In this document: piece by piece, positions 8,441-11,062 of the stretch
How positions within the stretch are numbered: the stretch's first letter is position 1
Layout of the letters: each line of letters begins with the position of its first letter
Assembly (NCBI GenBank): GCA_964608495.1
Contig: CAZSOQ010000179.1
Span: 1 to 11,062, forward strand
Origin: JAKORR01 sp964608495
Lineage (GTDB): Bacteria > Armatimonadota > Zipacnadia > Zipacnadales > FEN-943
Length of the DNA: 11,062 bases
Reading direction: 5' to 3'
Position numbers and translations under genes: made by a program
The notes under the pieces: generated by a model
The model's input: the letters and a program-made list of their open reading frames with translations, nothing else
Told to the model about the DNA's origin: nothing
Database searches by the model: none

Positions 8441-8517
8441 CGGATGATCCTCCTCGCGCGTCTGGGGAGTCGGACTGCCGCTCAGGGACTCAGAACGCCC
8501 GGCGCCACGCGAAGTTC

Positions 8518-8547
8518 ACCGGGCCTGAGGCGGCGAGCAGGCCCGGT
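8518..8547 (-). terminator. Stem-loop at the end of the 263-residue protein gene
   Basis: A perfect 10-bp inverted repeat, ACCGGGCCTG (8518-8527) and CAGGCCCGGT (8538-8547), surrounds a 10-nt loop. One arm begins with the last base of the stop codon (TAA, 8549-8547). No T-run follows on the minus strand, so it is not a canonical intrinsic terminator. It may attenuate read-through into the hydrolase gene or protect a processed mRNA end. Confidence 0.4.
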
Positions 8548-9338
8548 TAGAAGTCCGTGGTCACCGTCACCTCGAGCAGCGCGGCGATGTACAACGCCCG
8601 GAAGAACATCTGCAACTGGCTGGTCGTGGCCTCTCTCTCCGCGCGCGGCTCGAAGCGGAAGTCCGGCAGGAGGCTCAGGTCCTGCGCCGCCAGGAAGGGC
8701 GCCATGTTCTCCTCGGCCAGCGCCCCGACGAAGAAGCACAGCATCGCCCCGTGCACGGGCTTGATGTCGCCCACCTCGAACATCGCGGAGTAGAGCTGGT
8801 CCGCCGTGATGATGGACCGGCTGAACAGCCCGCCCCAGGAGCGGCTGGGCGCGCGGCGCAGCTCGAAGAACCGGTGGCTGGTGCGCCGCAGCTCGGCAAA
8901 GGTCGCACCGGTCCAGCCGAAGTCCATCTTCGCCTGCTGCAGTAAGAACCCGGCCGCGGACTTGAGCGACGCGGGCAGTTGGCCCATCAGCCAGCGCTCG
9001 CCCGCCGCCGAGAAGGGGTAGTTGATGCAGCCGATGCAGCCGAAGGGCTCGGCCGCGACGTTGGCCTGGCAGTCCTCGCAGGCGGGCCTGTACGGGTCCA
9101 GCTCCCCCGCCAGCTCCAGCATCTCCGCCGCGCTGATGTCGCGCAGCTCCTCGCCCTCGGGCGTCCAGAGCGTGTGCTTGATCACGATCTGCTCGAGCGG
9201 CGTGTCCGGGTCGTGGCGGCGGGCTTTCTCGATGACCTCGTCGGCGGTCGCCCGGAACTTCTCACCCTCGAGGATGCCCTGCGCCGTGAGGTCGCGCTTG
9301 GCGGCGCAGTCGCGATTCACGAACCAGTCCACCGACAT
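8547..9338 (-). CDS. Protein of unknown function with a four-cysteine (CX2C-X10-CX2C) site
   Basis: I do not recognise this 263-residue protein. ATG 9338-9336 lies 7 nt after GGAGG (9350-9346), so the start is well supported. There is no signal peptide or clear membrane segment, so it is probably cytoplasmic. Residues 1-80 are largely helical and acidic. C87 and C90 (PACEDC), followed by C101 and C104 (GCIGC), form paired knuckles of the kind that bind zinc or an Fe-S cluster. Zinc seems likelier given the compact spacing. Residues 110-263 look alpha-helical with amphipathic stretches (FLLQQAKMDFGW, ITADQLYSAMFEVGD, MLCFFVGALAEENM). It is the first gene of a minus-strand pair with the CocE/NonD hydrolase, and is divergent from the dehydrogenase gene. 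A role in metal handling, regulation or protein interaction would be guesswork. Confidence 0.85.
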   Translation of the reverse strand: MSVDWFVNRDCAAKRDLTAQGILEGEKFRATADEVIEKARRHDPDTPLEQIVIKHTLWTPEGEELRDISAAEMLELAGELDPYRPACEDCQANVAAEPFGCIGCINYPFSAAGERWLMGQLPASLKSAAGFLLQQAKMDFGWTGATFAELRRTSHRFFELRRAPSRSWGGLFSRSIITADQLYSAMFEVGDIKPVHGAMLCFFVGALAEENMAPFLAAQDLSLLPDFRFEPRAEREATTSQLQMFFRALYIAALLEVTVTTDF

Positions 9339-9557
9339 GGCCAGCCCTCCCTGTTACCCGCGCGGGGATCGTGGAGCAGCGCCTCCTTCGCGCACGATAG
9401 GCCCTCGAGTCCGTGCCTGCTTCTCCTCGTCTGCCGCGCGACCTGCAACCGCGCACACGGGGCCGAGCTGGGGGGAAGGTGGCTGGGGTCCCGACCCCGA
9501 ATCCGTGGACTCGACGGGCAGTGACTCAGCCGACGAGAGCAAGGAGAGACGTGGCGA
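9339..9557. promoter_or_regulatory. Divergent intergenic region with inverted repeats
   Basis: These 219 bp separate two divergently transcribed genes and should contain both promoters. TCGAGTCC (9405-9412) is matched by its inverse GGACTCGA (9507-9514). The flanks continue the symmetry with gccc (9401-9404) and gggc (9516-9519), apart from one extra base. The centres lie about 102 bp apart. A small palindrome, GGGGT-CCCG-ACCCC, lies at 9485-9498. No convincing -35/-10 hexamers can be named. The repeats could be operator half-sites, but this is inference. Confidence 0.4.
9542..9546 (+). promoter_or_regulatory. Ribosome binding site AGGAG for the dehydrogenase
   Basis: AGGAG lies 11 nt before GTG 9558 and 26 nt before ATG 9573. 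It supports the GTG start, although family alignment would fit either. Confidence 0.5.
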
Positions 9558-10541
9558 GTGATACCCACCACAATGCGCGCGGTGATGCTGGTGCGGATAG
9601 GGAAGCTGGAGGTGTGGGAGGTACCGGTACCGGAGCCCGGGCCCGGGGAAGTGCTTCTCCGGGTGATACGGGCCTCCGTGTGCAATGGGTCGGATGCGGC
9701 CTTGTTCAGCGGACGTCGGGACATCTCGGTGGCTTACCCCTGGATGCGGCTTCCGTACTCGCTCGGGCACGAGTGTGCGGGGGAGATCGTTGCGCTCGGG
9801 CCAGGTGTCGCGGACTACGAGATCGGGCAACGTGTCGCGAGCATCAAGTACGGGAGCGCCTTCGCGGACTACCAACTCGTGGACATCAAGGGCGCGCCCC
9901 CGATCCCCGTGCCGGACTTCCTGTCGTACGATGAAGCGACTTTCCTCGAGCCGATGTACACGACCAACACGTACATGCCACACATCGAGAAGGGCGACAG
10001 GGTGGTGCTGATGGGCGTGGGTCCATCAGGGATACTGCTTCTGCAGCAGTGTGTCGCGGTCGGCGCACAGGCGGTGCTCTGCGCGGACCTGCACGATCTG
10101 CGGCTCGGTATCGCAGCCAGGCTCGGGGCAACGGCGACGGTGAACACCGAACGCGAGGATCTTGAGTGTGCGACCAGGGAGCTGCTTGGGGAAGCCGACG
10201 TCCTCATTGATGCGACAGGCCAGGATGTGTATGACATCGGCATCCGGCTTCTTCGCGGGGGAGGGAAGCTGATCGCGTACGGCGTGGCCGATTCAGGCGT
10301 GCACTACGATGGTACACTGGCGTACTTCCGTGGCATCCAGTTTCTGACCAAATCGTCCCACTACGCAAGGCCGCCGGTCGAGGACACGCGCCGGCGGATA
10401 GAGCGGCTGCTGCAGGAGGGCTGTATTGACTTGCGGGCCTTCGTCACCCATCACTTCCCCTTGGAGGGCACGCCCGAGGCTGTGCGGAGGGCCCTCGAGC
10501 AGCCGGACGAAGTCCTGGGCATGGTGATAGACGTGGCCTAG
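9558..10541 (+). CDS. Zinc-dependent medium-chain alcohol/polyol dehydrogenase
   Basis: The 327-residue product is a medium-chain dehydrogenase/reductase. GTG 9558 is chosen because of the AGGAG upstream. ATG 9573 would give the MRAVML start typical of the family but has no ribosome binding site. The GroES-like domain (about 6-135) holds the catalytic-zinc ligands C42 (SVCNGSD), H71-E72 (LGHECAGE) and probably E131 (FLEP). The Rossmann domain has GVGPSG (153-158). D177 at the end of the second strand (CADLHD) suggests NAD rather than NADP. The usual four-cysteine structural-zinc lobe is absent, because the chain passes from GQRVASIKYG directly to SAFADYQLV. It is cytoplasmic and likely oxidises a sugar, polyol or alcohol. 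Its leucine codons (15 of 35 CTG, with CTT and TTG present) are less biased than its neighbours'. Confidence 0.93.
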   Translation: MIPTTMRAVMLVRIGKLEVWEVPVPEPGPGEVLLRVIRASVCNGSDAALFSGRRDISVAYPWMRLPYSLGHECAGEIVALGPGVADYEIGQRVASIKYGSAFADYQLVDIKGAPPIPVPDFLSYDEATFLEPMYTTNTYMPHIEKGDRVVLMGVGPSGILLLQQCVAVGAQAVLCADLHDLRLGIAARLGATATVNTEREDLECATRELLGEADVLIDATGQDVYDIGIRLLRGGGKLIAYGVADSGVHYDGTLAYFRGIQFLTKSSHYARPPVEDTRRRIERLLQEGCIDLRAFVTHHFPLEGTPEAVRRALEQPDEVLGMVIDVA

Positions 10542-10722
10542 ATGCGGCTCCCCGGCAGCATGGAGGCGTTCCTCAAGGGGCGAGACCGGGCGCCGGGAGG
10601 CCGCCCACAAGCGTTGGGGCCGGGACGGCGGGGCCGAACCGCCTGACCGGCTTGCAGGCCCGGCGGGCGCTTGCGCGAATAGCCCCCCAACGAGCCTCAG
10701 TACGACGCGGGAGGCCCTTACC
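10542..10722. other. GC-rich spacer before the sialidase-like gene
   Basis: These 181 bp contain no supportable gene. CGTTGGGG (10612-10619) is the exact inverse of CCCCAACG (10685-10692), with 65 nt of GC-rich DNA between them. CCCGGC (10551-10556) can pair with GCCGGG (10592-10597). No T-run follows either. GGGAGG at 10709-10714 is the ribosome binding site for the next gene, 8 nt before its ATG. Confidence 0.35.
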
Positions 10723-11062
10723 ATGAGACAAGCGGGTGTGATAGCCATGCTGGTGCTCGGCGCAAGCTTCTGCCTGGGCGACGGGTCTTTCGAGGACGTG
10801 CACGTGGTGCAGATGCCCAAGGGCCAGTACGGCCCGCGCGGGATGCCGGGCGACATAATCGAGCTGAAGGACGGCAGGCTCCTGCTCTGCTACACGCGCG
10901 GCGGGATCGTCACGCGCGTGTCCGAGGACAAGGGAAAGACGTGGGGCGACGAGGCCATGCTGGTGCCCGACCCCGGCCCGCCCTCGGAGCGCGGACGGTA
11001 CTGCCACCCGAGCTTCCTGCGCCTGGCCACGCTGCACAATCTGCGCGTCATGACCAGGCTGA
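10723..11062 (+). CDS. Secreted sialidase-like BNR/Asp-box protein (3' end outside window)
   Basis: The frame opens at ATG 10723, 8 nt after GGGAGG, and runs to the right edge with 113 codons visible. Residues 1-19 form a signal peptide (MRQAGVIAMLVLGASFCLG). The mature start leads into GDIIELKDGRLLLCYTRGG (43-61), the first blade strands typical of the sialidase_2/BNR superfamily. S67-E-D-K-G-K-T-W74 is a perfect Asp-box (SxDxGxTW). YCHPSFLRL (93-101) fits the next blade. The last 12 residues (ATLHNLRVMTRL) fit less well, since a glycine-turn hairpin would be expected there. They may diverge genuinely or reflect a sequence error near the edge. The family includes exo-alpha-sialidases but also many six-bladed beta-propellers of unknown specificity, and the catalytic Tyr/Glu and the later Arg residues lie outside the window. 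Confidence 0.82.
   Translation, partial: MRQAGVIAMLVLGASFCLGDGSFEDVHVVQMPKGQYGPRGMPGDIIELKDGRLLLCYTRGGIVTRVSEDKGKTWGDEAMLVPDPGPPSERGRYCHPSFLRLATLHNLRVMTRL

Noticed and set aside
7178..8764. 528-codon plus-strand open frame antisense to the hydrolase
   Set aside because: The minus-strand frame has the full Ser-Asp-His triad and a perfect ribosome binding site, and the plus-strand product runs into the next gene without any recognisable domain.
1..11062. CRISPR arrays, tRNA or rRNA genes, insertion sequences, phage genes
   Set aside because: No regularly spaced repeats, cloverleaf-like segments, transposase motifs or terminal inverted repeats were seen on either strand.

Overview
The window is very GC-rich throughout, with strongly G/C-ended codons and clear AGGAG-type ribosome binding sites. 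It encodes seven genes, five of them complete in all likelihood and one cut at each edge. Most products look exported and act on carbohydrate. The family mix resembles environmental Planctomycetota, Armatimonadota or Hydrogenedentota genomes: a GH-like TIM-barrel family, a GH123/DUF4091 enzyme with carbohydrate-binding modules, a BNR sialidase and a CocE/NonD hydrolase. The phylum is an inference; no rRNA or other marker gene is present.

Layout. Positions 2-1564 (+) hold the 3' part of a glycosyl-hydrolase-like TIM-barrel protein. Positions 1798-3111 (+) encode a second secreted barrel protein with GH42-like features. Positions 3214-6723 (+) encode a 1169-residue multidomain protein with two N-terminal carbohydrate-binding modules, a helical linker and a GH123-type catalytic region. 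That catalytic region appears to be split by a third binding-module-like insert. Convergent to these are two minus-strand genes: 8547-9338, a 263-residue protein of unknown function with a CX2C-X10-CX2C site, and downstream of it 6791-8440, a secreted CocE/NonD alpha/beta-hydrolase with its Ser-Asp-His triad intact. A divergent 219-bp spacer separates these from a zinc-type medium-chain dehydrogenase at 9558-10541 (+). The last gene, 10723 to the edge (+), is the start of a secreted sialidase-like protein with one perfect Asp-box.

How they may work together. The three plus-strand barrel proteins and the sialidase-like protein look like an exported glycan-degrading set, and GH123 and sialidase activities would suit glycans rich in amino sugars or sialic acid. 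The CocE/NonD enzyme could remove ester or amide groups. The dehydrogenase could oxidise a released sugar or alcohol in the cytoplasm. No SusC/SusD pair, sugar transporter or regulator is visible, so a shared pathway is only a hypothesis. No RNA gene, CRISPR array or mobile element was seen, and no gene-free stretch exceeds 300 bp.
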